Positions 32,066 through 40,558 of a DNA stretch of 41,177 bases are shown here, piece by piece. The stretch comes from RUG695 sp050943135. GTDB lineage: Bacteria; Planctomycetota; Planctomycetia; Pirellulales; Thermoguttaceae. The stretch spans positions 1 through 41,177 of the forward strand of contig JBMNOP010000020.1 of the NCBI GenBank assembly GCA_050943135.1. Direction: 5' to 3'. The first letter of the stretch is position 1. Each line of letters starts with the position of its first letter. Below the pieces are notes generated by a model. That model worked only from the letters and a program-made list of their open reading frames with translations. It ran no database searches and was not told the origin of the DNA. The translations under genes were made by a program, and so were the position numbers.

Positions 32066-32815
32066 ATGAACGGTATCGAACGCCTTCGCGTATTGAACGC
32101 CCCGGTCGATGTGCTTACGATGGAAACGGCGCTTGACGCGGCATCGGTCCTGGCGAAGGATCACTCGCGAACAAGTTATATTGTCGCGATGAATCCGGAA
32201 AAGACGTTCGCGATAAAGCGTGACGAAAGACTTTGCGACTTTGTCGAAAACGCCGACCTGATTATACCCGACGGAGCCGGAATGGTCCTCGGGGCCAGGA
32301 TCCTTCACGGCCGAAAGTTAAAGCGTGTTCCCGGCGCCGATTTGATGCAAACCCTTTGCGCCGAATCGGGGAAGCGGAATATCAATATTTTCATTTACGG
32401 TGCCAAAGAAGAAGTCAATTCGAACGCGGTTGAGAAACTACGTGAGCGGCATCCCGACATTCGGATCGTCGGTCGGCAAAACGGCTATCTGGAACCGGAG
32501 AAGATGGACGACCTTATTCGGAGAATCCAAGACTCCAAGGCTGATATCCTGTTTCTGGCCCTTGGAAGTCCGAAACAGGAAGCCTGGATGTCCGAATACG
32601 GTTCGAGGACCGGGGTCGGCGTTTGTATGGGAATCGGCGGAACTCTCGATACCATCGCCGGAACCGTCAAACGTGCCCCTCTCGTTTTTCAGAAACTGAA
32701 TTTGGAATGGTTCTACCGCCTGATGAAACAGCCAAGCCGTTTTTGGCGTCAGCGCCATGTTTTTGTTTTTGGTTCCCACGTATTGATGGCAAAGATTACC
32801 GGACAAGGATCATAA
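32066..32815 (+). CDS. WecG/TagA/CpsF family glycosyltransferase (GT26)
   Basis: The 249-residue protein shows the family's conserved blocks: VAMNPEKTFAIKRDE (about 40-54), LIIPDGAGMVLGARILHG (about 65-82), RVPGADLMQTLC and IFIYGAKEEV. ALGSPKQEAWM and CMGIGGTLDTIAGTVKRAP complete the set. These enzymes transfer N-acetylmannosamine or related sugars onto lipid-linked intermediates for wall or exopolysaccharide. It is the first gene of the polysaccharide locus. The ribosome site is weak. The next gene is 680 bases away. Confidence 0.9.
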   Translation: MNGIERLRVLNAPVDVLTMETALDAASVLAKDHSRTSYIVAMNPEKTFAIKRDERLCDFVENADLIIPDGAGMVLGARILHGRKLKRVPGADLMQTLCAESGKRNINIFIYGAKEEVNSNAVEKLRERHPDIRIVGRQNGYLEPEKMDDLIRRIQDSKADILFLALGSPKQEAWMSEYGSRTGVGVCMGIGGTLDTIAGTVKRAPLVFQKLNLEWFYRLMKQPSRFWRQRHVFVFGSHVLMAKITGQGS

Positions 32816-33498
32816 AACGGCCGAAATAACGTTGCCGGCATATTCGGAATGTACACCATCGCTGCGTGGTACATCAACATTGATGGACTGTTTGAGTAGT
32901 CCCACGCCGAGGTTTAACATGGAGGGAAAAATCGACGAATGAAAAACAAGACAACACTGCGACGCTAATCCTTCATCGTTAGCTCCGTGTTTTCCCCCCT
33001 GGTAAGTATCCGGGCCCATTAGTTGCCCCCAAAGTCGGATGCAAATGGTCTGACATATATGTTTTTCCAGTACGATGGCGGCAGAATGGGAAACCAACGG
33101 TATGAAAAGATAGCACAGACAACCCGGATTTTGTTTTGAATTCTCAAAAACGTAGCGGACTTAGCAAGGGGGCAAGATTGCTACGGTCATATCGCCAAAG
33201 AATGGAGAATACCTCGAACCTACTCGTTGCGGTAATGTGCGGATTACCTGAAGTCGGCGAAAGCGGCCATTGCCATTCGTCCAAAGCCACCCCGAGTAAA
33301 ACGCCCTTGCGTAGCAGAGAGCAGGCACCCCAAATTGTGAACATCCACAAATAATAATACCATATCCCAAGATATTGATTTTTATAAGTTTCATCACCGG
33401 CGTTATGTAAATATCATTGCGGTAATGTTAAATCTTGGAACACGTTATCGCGAACATAAATGAGATGACAGGAACTCTATCAAAAAGATTTTGCGCAG
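32816..33498. other. 683-base stretch without a supported gene
   Basis: Only short, unconvincing frames on both strands; none has a ribosome site or recognisable family. The stretch is more A+T-rich than the region before it and separates a GC-rich glycosyltransferase gene from A+T-rich ones. Possible remains of an insertion or recombination junction, not proven. Confidence 0.4.
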
Positions 33499-34701
33499 AT
33501 GAGAATTCTTGTAGCACACAACTTTTATGGCAATTATGCCACGGGAGGGGAGGGGTTTTCCGCTCAAGCCGATGTTGATCTTTTGGAATCGTACGGGCAT
33601 GAAGTTCTCTTCCACAAAAGAACAAATTCTGAATTCCGGAACTTGAGCTTTTTAAAAAAAATGATGTTTCCTTTTAGTATGATTTACTCATCAGATACCT
33701 ATCGAGAAGTTACTCGGATATTGAAGGATTTTAAGCCGGATGTTCTTCATGTCCACAACTATAAATTTCTGTTTTCCCCATCTATCTTTCAGGCCGCTCA
33801 TGACTGTGGCGTAAAGACGGTTCTCAGCATTCGTAATTATAGGCTTATGGCTCCCTGCGGTCTACTTTGTTGTAATAGCCGTGCCTGTGAACGCTGCGTG
33901 AAAGGTTTCCCCTTTCGTATACTTTGGAATCGTTGCTTCCCACACCAGGATAGTTTATTTGGGCGCGCGTTGTGCCTGTATTATTACTTCGGGACGTCTC
34001 GCAGGGTTGCTCATTCCGACCACCTTGTTGATGCCTTTATTGCCCTCACTTCCTTTGCGAAGGGGCTCCTTGTCGACAAAGGGATTCCATCAAAGAAAAT
34101 CTACGTGCGACCAAACTTTATAACTCCCGCAGAATTTGGGTCTATGTCGGACTTTCCCAAAATTGGTGCCATTTATGTTGGTCGTCTTTCTTCCGAAAAG
34201 GGAGTTGAATTTTTGATCGATGCGTGGCGTTCCGTTAGTTTACCGTTAACGGTGGTCGGTACAGGCCCGCTCGAGGAAAGGTTAAAAAAGGATGCTCCGT
34301 CGAATGTAACGTTTACTGGTGATCTCTCACACAATGAAGCGATGAGTCTTCTGGCCAGGGCCGACTTTCTTGTGTTCCCCTCGGTTTGTTATGAAAGCTT
34401 TGGGCGGACGATTGTAGAATCATTTTCAATGAAAGTGCCTGTGATTGCATCCGATCTTGGCCCCCGTCGCGATCTCGTTCGACATGGCGAAAACGGTCTA
34501 CTTTTCGAATCCCTCAATGCAGACGATTTTATAAACAAGATTCAAAAAACCATTGATGATCCTGCATTAAGACATCGTCTGGGGGCGGAAGGCGAGAGGA
34601 CATTTATGGAAAATTATACACCCGAAATCAATTACAAACGTCTCTTAAAAATCTATGAGGATGTTGTTTCCGGATCTATCAATGGAGACATTTCGTTTTA
34701 G
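33499..34701 (+). CDS. GT4-family glycosyltransferase
   Basis: The 400-residue protein has a GT-B fold. The N-terminal domain begins ILVAHNFYGNYATGGEG and contains DVLHVHNYKFLFSPSI. A cysteine cluster (C120, C124, C125, C130, C133) lies in the N-domain and is seen in some exopolysaccharide GT4 enzymes. The C-terminal donor domain has YVGRLSSEKGVEFLI and the E-x7-E motif (E299, E307 in YESFGRTIVESFSMKVPVIASD). It would add a sugar to a growing repeat unit. Codon use and A+T content differ from the upstream genes, suggesting acquisition. Ribosome site weak. Confidence 0.9.
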   Translation: MRILVAHNFYGNYATGGEGFSAQADVDLLESYGHEVLFHKRTNSEFRNLSFLKKMMFPFSMIYSSDTYREVTRILKDFKPDVLHVHNYKFLFSPSIFQAAHDCGVKTVLSIRNYRLMAPCGLLCCNSRACERCVKGFPFRILWNRCFPHQDSLFGRALCLYYYFGTSRRVAHSDHLVDAFIALTSFAKGLLVDKGIPSKKIYVRPNFITPAEFGSMSDFPKIGAIYVGRLSSEKGVEFLIDAWRSVSLPLTVVGTGPLEERLKKDAPSNVTFTGDLSHNEAMSLLARADFLVFPSVCYESFGRTIVESFSMKVPVIASDLGPRRDLVRHGENGLLFESLNADDFINKIQKTIDDPALRHRLGAEGERTFMENYTPEINYKRLLKIYEDVVSGSINGDISF

Positions 34702-34770
34702 ATAAATGTCGAGATTAGTAAGACGCGGTTTTTTTAGGCGTGCAATTTCACAACGGAGGAAATTTAACCG

Positions 34771-36165
34771 ATGACACTTTTTTCGACGTTAAGAAAATCA
34801 TATGAATCTTCTCCGGTCTTTATCCAAAAGATTGCAACTGCATTGCCTTTTCGATTAATTGCCGGAAGGAGATATCGAGAAACATTCAGATTGGCACAGC
34901 GTTTTGAGTTTGCCTCGCGAGATGATATCAGAGAATACCAAAGTGATCAGCTCAATAAGATTTTGTCTTTTGCAGTGGACCAAGTTCCTGTCTATCGAAA
35001 GTATCGAACTTGTGTTCAATACCATACCCCCTTTGAGGCAATTAGGTTTTTTCCATGTGTAAGTAAGACGGAAATACAAAACAATTTCGAATCTTACATT
35101 CCGGATTGCATCCGGAAGATTCCGCATCATCGCGCTACGACCGGTGGTTCGACCGGGAATCAATTTCCTTTTCTGGAAGATGATACAACACCCCAGCGTG
35201 AACTGGCCCATATCCATACACTATGGAAAAGAGTCGGCTATTCGCCGGATCGGCGTAGAATAACTTTCCGTGGTCTTACGTTCCCCAAGGCCGAGAAGGG
35301 TATTTACTGGCAACAAAACGCGATATATCGGGAATTACGAGTTTCTCCGATGCACTTATGCGAAAAAAACATAGAGAAATATATCTCCGTCATAAAAAAA
35401 TTCAATCCCAGCTATTTTTATGGTTATCCCTCTGCAATCAGTTGCTTTGCCGGCCTTATTTCAGGATTGACTCTCAAAGAGACCCTTCCCGATCTGGAAG
35501 GGATATTTCTTTGTTCGGAGGGGGTTACCGAAGATATCAGGGGTAAGATTCAGTCAATCTCCCCTTGTCGCGTTTACTCTCATTACGGGCAAAGCGAGAG
35601 AGTGGTTTTGGCTGGTGAGTGTGAAGTTTCAGATAATCACTACCACGCGTTGCCGACTTATGGATATCTGGAAATTCTCGATGAACACGGGAATGAAAGT
35701 AAAGAGGGCGAACTTGGTGAAATCGTTGGGACCGGCTTCTTGAACTACTCAATGCCGTTGATAAGATATAAGACCGACGACTGTGCCGCACGACTGGGAA
35801 TCGACTGTCGTTGCGGAAGAAAACACGATACAATAACGCATGTGATTGGGCATCGTGGGTACGAAGCGTTTGTTTGGGGTAAAAACGGCACGAAGTTTCA
35901 TGCCGCCACACTGCATATGGGCAAGTGCGGAGAGATTTTTGACCATGTCGTTCGGTATCAATATTATCAAGATACCCCCGGCAAATTGGAAATTCGAGTA
36001 ATACCTAATGCACGCTTTACCGAAGAAGATAAACACATGATTTTAAGGGAACATCGTCGTAAGGTAGGCGGCGAGCTGGATTGTGAGGTTGTTCTTGTAG
36101 ACGACATTCCGTTGACCGTTTCCGGCAAACAACCCCGCATTGTACGCGCAACCGAAAACCATTGA
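34771..36165 (+). CDS. CapK/PaaK-type adenylate-forming protein
   Basis: This 464-residue protein is of the phenylacetate-CoA ligase-like CapK family common in capsule and exopolysaccharide clusters. The adenylation P-loop TTGGSTGN is at 123-130. YGYPSAISCFA, LCSEGVTEDIRGKI and YSHYGQSERVVLAGEC follow. C-terminal elements are MPLIRYKTDDCA, a CRCGRK cysteine pair and a lysine near the end (TVSGKQPRIV). In polysaccharide loci such proteins are thought to activate an acyl group, but the reaction is unproven. It is A+T-rich like the GT4 gene, and GGAGG lies 11 bases before its ATG. Confidence 0.85.
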   Translation: MTLFSTLRKSYESSPVFIQKIATALPFRLIAGRRYRETFRLAQRFEFASRDDIREYQSDQLNKILSFAVDQVPVYRKYRTCVQYHTPFEAIRFFPCVSKTEIQNNFESYIPDCIRKIPHHRATTGGSTGNQFPFLEDDTTPQRELAHIHTLWKRVGYSPDRRRITFRGLTFPKAEKGIYWQQNAIYRELRVSPMHLCEKNIEKYISVIKKFNPSYFYGYPSAISCFAGLISGLTLKETLPDLEGIFLCSEGVTEDIRGKIQSISPCRVYSHYGQSERVVLAGECEVSDNHYHALPTYGYLEILDEHGNESKEGELGEIVGTGFLNYSMPLIRYKTDDCAARLGIDCRCGRKHDTITHVIGHRGYEAFVWGKNGTKFHAATLHMGKCGEIFDHVVRYQYYQDTPGKLEIRVIPNARFTEEDKHMILREHRRKVGGELDCEVVLVDDIPLTVSGKQPRIVRATENH

Positions 36166-36241
36166 TTTATTGTAGAGCCCCCGATTTCAGGCGATATTCT
36201 TTCGAATTTAGGCCAGCCAGCATAAGAAGACTACAACGATA

Positions 36242-38407
36242 ATGGAACAGATTACGCAAAAACTTTCCAACGGGGAAATGACGATTCAGGAAGTCCCGAT
36301 GCCAACCCTTTCCCCCGGAGTGGTGATGGTTCGGAACCATTATTCGCTTATCAGCGCCGGAACCGAAGGCACAACGGTAAAGTCGGCTCGTAAGAATCTC
36401 TTGGCCAAAGCGAAGGAACGTCCTAAAGACGTCAAAATGGTCCTTGACATGCTCCGCAAGCAAGGCCCGGTTCAAACTTACCGTGCGGTGATGAAGAAAC
36501 TCGATGCCTATTCCCCGCTTGGTTACAGTTCTGCGGGAGAAGTCATTGCCGTCGGGGAAGGGATTACGGAATTTACCGTAGGCGACCTGGCAGCCTGCGC
36601 GGGGGCCGGTTATGCCAATCACGCCGAAATTGTTGCCGTGCCGGTTAACCTTTGCGTGAAGCTCGCGCCTGATACCGATTTGAAATCAGCAGCCTATAAC
36701 ACTCTCGGGGCAATCGCTCTGCAAGGCTTACGACAGGCCGACTTGCGTCTCGGTGAAAGCTGTGCCGTTATCGGTCTCGGACTTCTGGGTGAACTTACTT
36801 CTGTTATGCTTCGTGCCAGTGGGGTGAAGGCGTTTGGAATCGACGTCAATCCGACAGCGGTAGAGAGGGCAAAAGGGAAGAGTGTCGACGAGGCTTGGGT
36901 TCGTTCCGACCCGACCGTAACCCAATCGATTCTGGAAAAGACGGGCGGACTGGGTGTCGATGCCGTTGTTATTACCGCCGGGACGAGCAGTCTTGACCCG
37001 ATCAATTTTGCCGGAGAGATCGTTCGCAAGAAAGGCCGCGTTGTGGTGGTTGGTGCCGTGCCGACCGGCTTTGATCGTAACCCGAATTATTATCCGAAAG
37101 AGCTTGAAGTACGAATGTCCTGCTCTTATGGTCCGGGCCGATATGACCTGAGCTATGAGGAAAAGGGAGAAAATTATCCGGCGGCTTATGTTCGGTGGAC
37201 AGAGAATCGGAACATGCAGGCGTTCCAGGAACTGATCCGGACCGGGAAGATTTCTCTCGAGCATCTCACGACGCATGAATTTAAGTTGGAAGAGGCTCCG
37301 AACGCCTATAATATGATTCTGCGCCACACCGAACCGTACCTTGGTGTTCTGCTGAAATATGACGTGGCCAAACCGATTCAAAGGAAACCTATTTCCATAG
37401 CACCCGTTTCTTTCGGTCCTAAAACGAAAATCGGAATCGCTTTTATCGGCGCCGGAAGTTACGCGCAGGGGAATCTTCTTCCGAACATTCCTTCCGACTC
37501 TGATATTGCTCGTATCGGTGTGATGACCAATTCGGGAACGACGTCGAAACGGGTCGCGGAAAAGTTTAAGTTCGGTTTTTGTACTTCCGATTCCAACGAC
37601 ATTTACGGCAACAAAGAGGTTAACACTCTCTTCATTGCCACCCGTCATAACACGCATGCCGCTTACTTACTTGAAGGGTTGCGGCGCGGGATTAACGTTT
37701 TTGTCGAAAAGCCGATCTGCCTGACGATCGACGAATGGGTTGAAATCCGACATGAGCTGGAAAACACGGAAAAAGATGTTCCGCGACTGATGGTCGGATT
37801 TAACCGTCGGTTTGCCCCACTGGCCGTTGAACTGAAAAAACGGCTTGGTCACGCGCCGATGTCGATGATCTACCGGATAAATTCCGGGTTCATTCCGGCG
37901 GAAACCTGGATTCAGGATCCGGAGATCGGCGGCGGCCGAATTTTGGGGGAGACCTGCCATTTTATCGATTTTCTGACATGGCTCAACGGTTCGCTTCCGG
38001 TAAGCGTTTATGCTACCGCGCTTCCGGACGCTCAACATCTAAATGATGTCACCTCAATTTCGCTCAAATTTGAAAACGGATCTATCGGAACCGTCCACTA
38101 TTTTGCGAACGGTTCGAAGGAATTGCCCAAGGAGTATGTGGAGGTTTATCAGGCGGGGCAAACCGGGGTGCTTTCCGACTTCCGTTCCCTGAGCTTTTAC
38201 GGGAAGGGGAAACCATTCACCAAGAAATCGACGCAAGACAAGGGACAACCGTCGATGGTTCGTGATTTCCTCAACACCATTCGTTCCGGAAAACCGGTCC
38301 CAATTGCGCCCGAAGAGATTTTGCGGGTGACTCTTACCTGTTTCGCCGCTGTCGAGTCTCTTAAGTCCCATGCCGAAATTAATCTTCACGACTTACCGGA
38401 CCGATAA
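36242..38407 (+). CDS. Fused zinc-type alcohol dehydrogenase (MDR) and Gfo/Idh/MocA oxidoreductase
   Basis: This 721-residue protein has two enzymes in one chain. Residues about 1-375 are an MDR-type dehydrogenase (YSLISAGTEG, LGYSSAGEVIAVGEG, the Rossmann motif VIGLGLLGELTSVML, then KKGRVVVVGAVPTG). Residues about 395-721 are a Gfo/Idh/MocA oxidoreductase (IAFIGAGSYAQGNLLPNI, ATRHNTHAAYLLEGL, then FVEKPICLT with the EKP catalytic Lys, and GGGRILGETCHFIDFLTWL). This fusion occurs in bacterial polysaccharide clusters and is likely to oxidise/reduce a sugar nucleotide or a glycan-linked sugar; the substrate is unknown. The MDR part lacks the usual structural-zinc cysteine set. It ends 3 bases before the next gene. 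Confidence 0.88.
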   Translation: MEQITQKLSNGEMTIQEVPMPTLSPGVVMVRNHYSLISAGTEGTTVKSARKNLLAKAKERPKDVKMVLDMLRKQGPVQTYRAVMKKLDAYSPLGYSSAGEVIAVGEGITEFTVGDLAACAGAGYANHAEIVAVPVNLCVKLAPDTDLKSAAYNTLGAIALQGLRQADLRLGESCAVIGLGLLGELTSVMLRASGVKAFGIDVNPTAVERAKGKSVDEAWVRSDPTVTQSILEKTGGLGVDAVVITAGTSSLDPINFAGEIVRKKGRVVVVGAVPTGFDRNPNYYPKELEVRMSCSYGPGRYDLSYEEKGENYPAAYVRWTENRNMQAFQELIRTGKISLEHLTTHEFKLEEAPNAYNMILRHTEPYLGVLLKYDVAKPIQRKPISIAPVSFGPKTKIGIAFIGAGSYAQGNLLPNIPSDSDIARIGVMTNSGTTSKRVAEKFKFGFCTSDSNDIYGNKEVNTLFIATRHNTHAAYLLEGLRRGINVFVEKPICLTIDEWVEIRHELENTEKDVPRLMVGFNRRFAPLAVELKKRLGHAPMSMIYRINSGFIPAETWIQDPEIGGGRILGETCHFIDFLTWLNGSLPVSVYATALPDAQHLNDVTSISLKFENGSIGTVHYFANGSKELPKEYVEVYQAGQTGVLSDFRSLSFYGKGKPFTKKSTQDKGQPSMVRDFLNTIRSGKPVPIAPEEILRVTLTCFAAVESLKSHAEINLHDLPDR

Positions 38408-38410
38408 ATC

Positions 38411-39577
38411 ATGCCCGAGGAAAAGTCCCTGAAATCGATTATCGCAAAACTTTCCGATTGGTGTCAGGAGAGGCGGTTTGCCGGGTACGACCCCTATGAT
38501 GCCCTGAATTCGCCGATTGCGTGGCTTTTGTCCCTTGGGACCCGGCCGGGCCGAATCGCGATAACGCAATTCGGTCGGCGCTCGCCAATTAACTATCGTC
38601 CGATACTCGGAATCAGACAGAGCGTTAATCCGAAAGCCATCGGTCTGTTTCTGGAAGGTTACGTTAAGCTTGATCGCCTTGAGCCGAGTATTGGAACGGA
38701 AAAAACGATGGCTTTGCTTTTTGGGAAGCTTCTCGAATTGCAGTCGCCGAACACATCCGGTGCCGCGTGGGGATATAATTTTCCCTGGCAGAACCGATTT
38801 CAGTTGCTCCCTCGCTGGACTCCGACCATCGTTAACAGTTCATTCATCGGGCACGCCCTCTTAGACTACTATGAAAAGAGAGGAATCCAAGAAGCCCTTG
38901 ACTTGGCTCTAACGATACCGGACTTCTTCTTAAACGACCTGCAACGAAAATCTGAGGGAGATACATTCTGTTTCAGTTACACACCAAAAGACGTTAATTT
39001 TGTTCATAATGCCAATATGCTCGGCGCTTCGCTCTTGGCACGGATTGCGGTCAAATACGGTCGGAACGATCTTCTCGATCCCGCTCTCTCTTCACTCCGA
39101 TACAGTATGAATCATCAGCGTGAAGATGGTTCCTGGTTCTATGCCGAAACGAAGGCGCAACGTTGGATCGATAGTTTTCATACCGGCTTTAATTTAGAAT
39201 CTCTTCGCCGGTTTCTGAAGTTTGGGCTTGTTCCGGAGTATCGAGAGGCCTATGAACGCGGTGTCGAGTTCTACGCGAACAATTTCTTTATGCCCGACGG
39301 AGAACCGAAATATTATTGTGACCGTCTCTATTTAGTCGATATTCACGCCCCGGCCGAGGCGATTTCGCTCTTTGCCGGGGAAGGAGAGAAGTACCGCGAA
39401 CTAGTCGACCGAATTTATCATTGGACGCTCGACCATATGTACGATGAGAAAAAAGGGGTCTTTTATTTCAGGAAGACACGACACTTCACGATCAAAACCC
39501 CTTATATGCGGTGGAGTGAGGCCTGGGCGTTTCGGGCTCTGACGACGCTGTTATCGGAAACCGTAACAACGGGGTAA
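38411..39577 (+). CDS. Alpha/alpha-toroid protein of the polysaccharide locus
   Basis: The 388-residue protein is cytoplasmic (no signal peptide) and rich in aromatic and charged residues. It shows repeats such as QREDGSWFYAETKAQRWIDSFHTGFNLESLRRFL, RGVEFYANNFFMPDGEPKYYCDR and WTLDHMYDEKKGVFYFRK, as in six-hairpin/alpha-alpha-barrel glycan-active proteins. It starts 3 bases after the MDR-Gfo gene and is likely translationally coupled. It could be a glycan epimerase or lyase, but no catalytic motif can be identified. Products like this are sometimes mislabelled in databases. Confidence 0.7.
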   Translation: MPEEKSLKSIIAKLSDWCQERRFAGYDPYDALNSPIAWLLSLGTRPGRIAITQFGRRSPINYRPILGIRQSVNPKAIGLFLEGYVKLDRLEPSIGTEKTMALLFGKLLELQSPNTSGAAWGYNFPWQNRFQLLPRWTPTIVNSSFIGHALLDYYEKRGIQEALDLALTIPDFFLNDLQRKSEGDTFCFSYTPKDVNFVHNANMLGASLLARIAVKYGRNDLLDPALSSLRYSMNHQREDGSWFYAETKAQRWIDSFHTGFNLESLRRFLKFGLVPEYREAYERGVEFYANNFFMPDGEPKYYCDRLYLVDIHAPAEAISLFAGEGEKYRELVDRIYHWTLDHMYDEKKGVFYFRKTRHFTIKTPYMRWSEAWAFRALTTLLSETVTTG

Positions 39578-39600
39578 TCGCCCGAAACCCTTTGGGCTCA

Positions 39601-39870
39601 GAACCTGTCCTGAAAACCATGTGTTATTTTATCAATTTGCCTAAAGTGATAAAGGCGCAGGCGAGATGGACTATGGCAATATAATTCATCGGTTTCCTTT
39701 CCCGTCGGACAAGAACACGTCTGAATCTATTCGGCCAGATATGAGTTCGCTCGATGACCCAACGTCTGGCCTTTTGACCTGTCTTGCGCTTCCTTGCCCT
39801 GACTTCTCACACGAAGCGTGTACCCAAACTCGGCGGCAAGGTCCTTGATTTCATCTCCCAAATAGATAAC
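39601..39870 (-). pseudogene. IS5-family transposase remnant (C-terminal part, frameshifted)
   Basis: On the minus strand the final frame, ending at TAA 39626-39624, reads ARRWVIERTH, then NRFRRVLVRRERKPMNYIAIVHLACAFITL. This is the conserved C-terminal region of IS5-type transposases. Farther upstream YLGDEIKDLAAEFGYTLRVRSQGKE is in another frame, so a +1 shift near 39800 breaks the gene. A possible terminal repeat, GAACCTGTCCTGAAAACC, lies at 39601. The N-terminal two thirds are missing. Confidence 0.8.
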
Positions 39871-39967
39871 GTAAAATAAGTTTCGCAAATTGCAAGAAAG
39901 TGGACATGGTCTACGTCACTCGGTAAGATTGAATTTTCAACAACAAACAACCGAGGAGGCGCAAACC

Positions 39968-40153
39968 ATGTCTGACACCATTGTACAACTTAACGAATCC
40001 GCGTTAAAGGGGGAATTGAAAAATTTAGTGAGAACCAGTGTGGAAGAAACACTAAATGCCCTTCTTGACCATGAGGCGGAGGAATTGGTCAATGCGGAAC
40101 GTTACGAGCGGACCAGAGGAAGGAAGTTATCGATCCGGGCATTATGGATCTGA
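39968..40153 (+). pseudogene. IS256-family transposase, N-terminal fragment
   Basis: The ATG at 39968 has GAGGAGG at 8 bases. The first 50 residues (LVRTSVEETLNALLDHEAEELVNAERYERT) match the N-terminus of IS256/Mutator transposases, which are normally about 400 residues. After about 40130 the frame continues only to a stop at 40153, where the left end of an IS3 element appears. It is a truncated remnant. Confidence 0.85.
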
Positions 40154-40249
40154 AGTGGTCCTAAAAAACCCGACAGGTGAATCGTAGAGTGTTATCCTTT
40201 GATTTCTGGGTTGGAACAGGCCGGACCAGATGAACCGAAAGGACGATTG

Positions 40250-40558
40250 ATGAGTCGGAAGAGCAAGAATTATTTACCTGAATTTCGGGCCAAGATCGCA
40301 GAGGCAGCGATACGCGGAGACAAGACGATTCCCCGAAGTCGCGAAGCAATTTGGGGTTTCTCCCCAAATGGTTCTCAAACGAAGGCTCGTCTGAAGGAGC
40401 GGATGGTCGAACTTTTCCAAGACGGTCGCTCGAGGAAAAAGAGAGACGAGAGGGAAGTAAACCACGAGGAGCTCTTCGAGGAAATCGGCCGTCTCAAAGT
40501 TGAGAACGACTGGTTGAAAAAAATCTGCCCAGTTCGGTTGAAACCAGACGCAGCATGA
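40250..40558 (+). pseudogene. IS3-family transposase orfA with compensating frameshifts
   Basis: The first 30 codons (RKSKNYLPEFRAKIAEAAIRGDKTIP) and the last 60 (LKERMVELFQDG, EEIGRLKVENDWLKK) are typical IS3 OrfA. Between about 40330 and 40385 the open frame gives a nonsense stretch, while the +1 frame reads EVAKQFGVSPQMVLKRRL, the expected helix-turn-helix. Two shifts (an extra C in the CCCC run near 40330 and a compensating change near 40380) have therefore scrambled the DNA-binding helix. AAAGGA lies 7-8 bases before the ATG. Confidence 0.75.

Noticed and set aside
33136..33354. Short ORF in the 32.8-33.5 kb gap
   Set aside because: No ribosome site, no family and several competing frames on both strands; composition looks non-coding.
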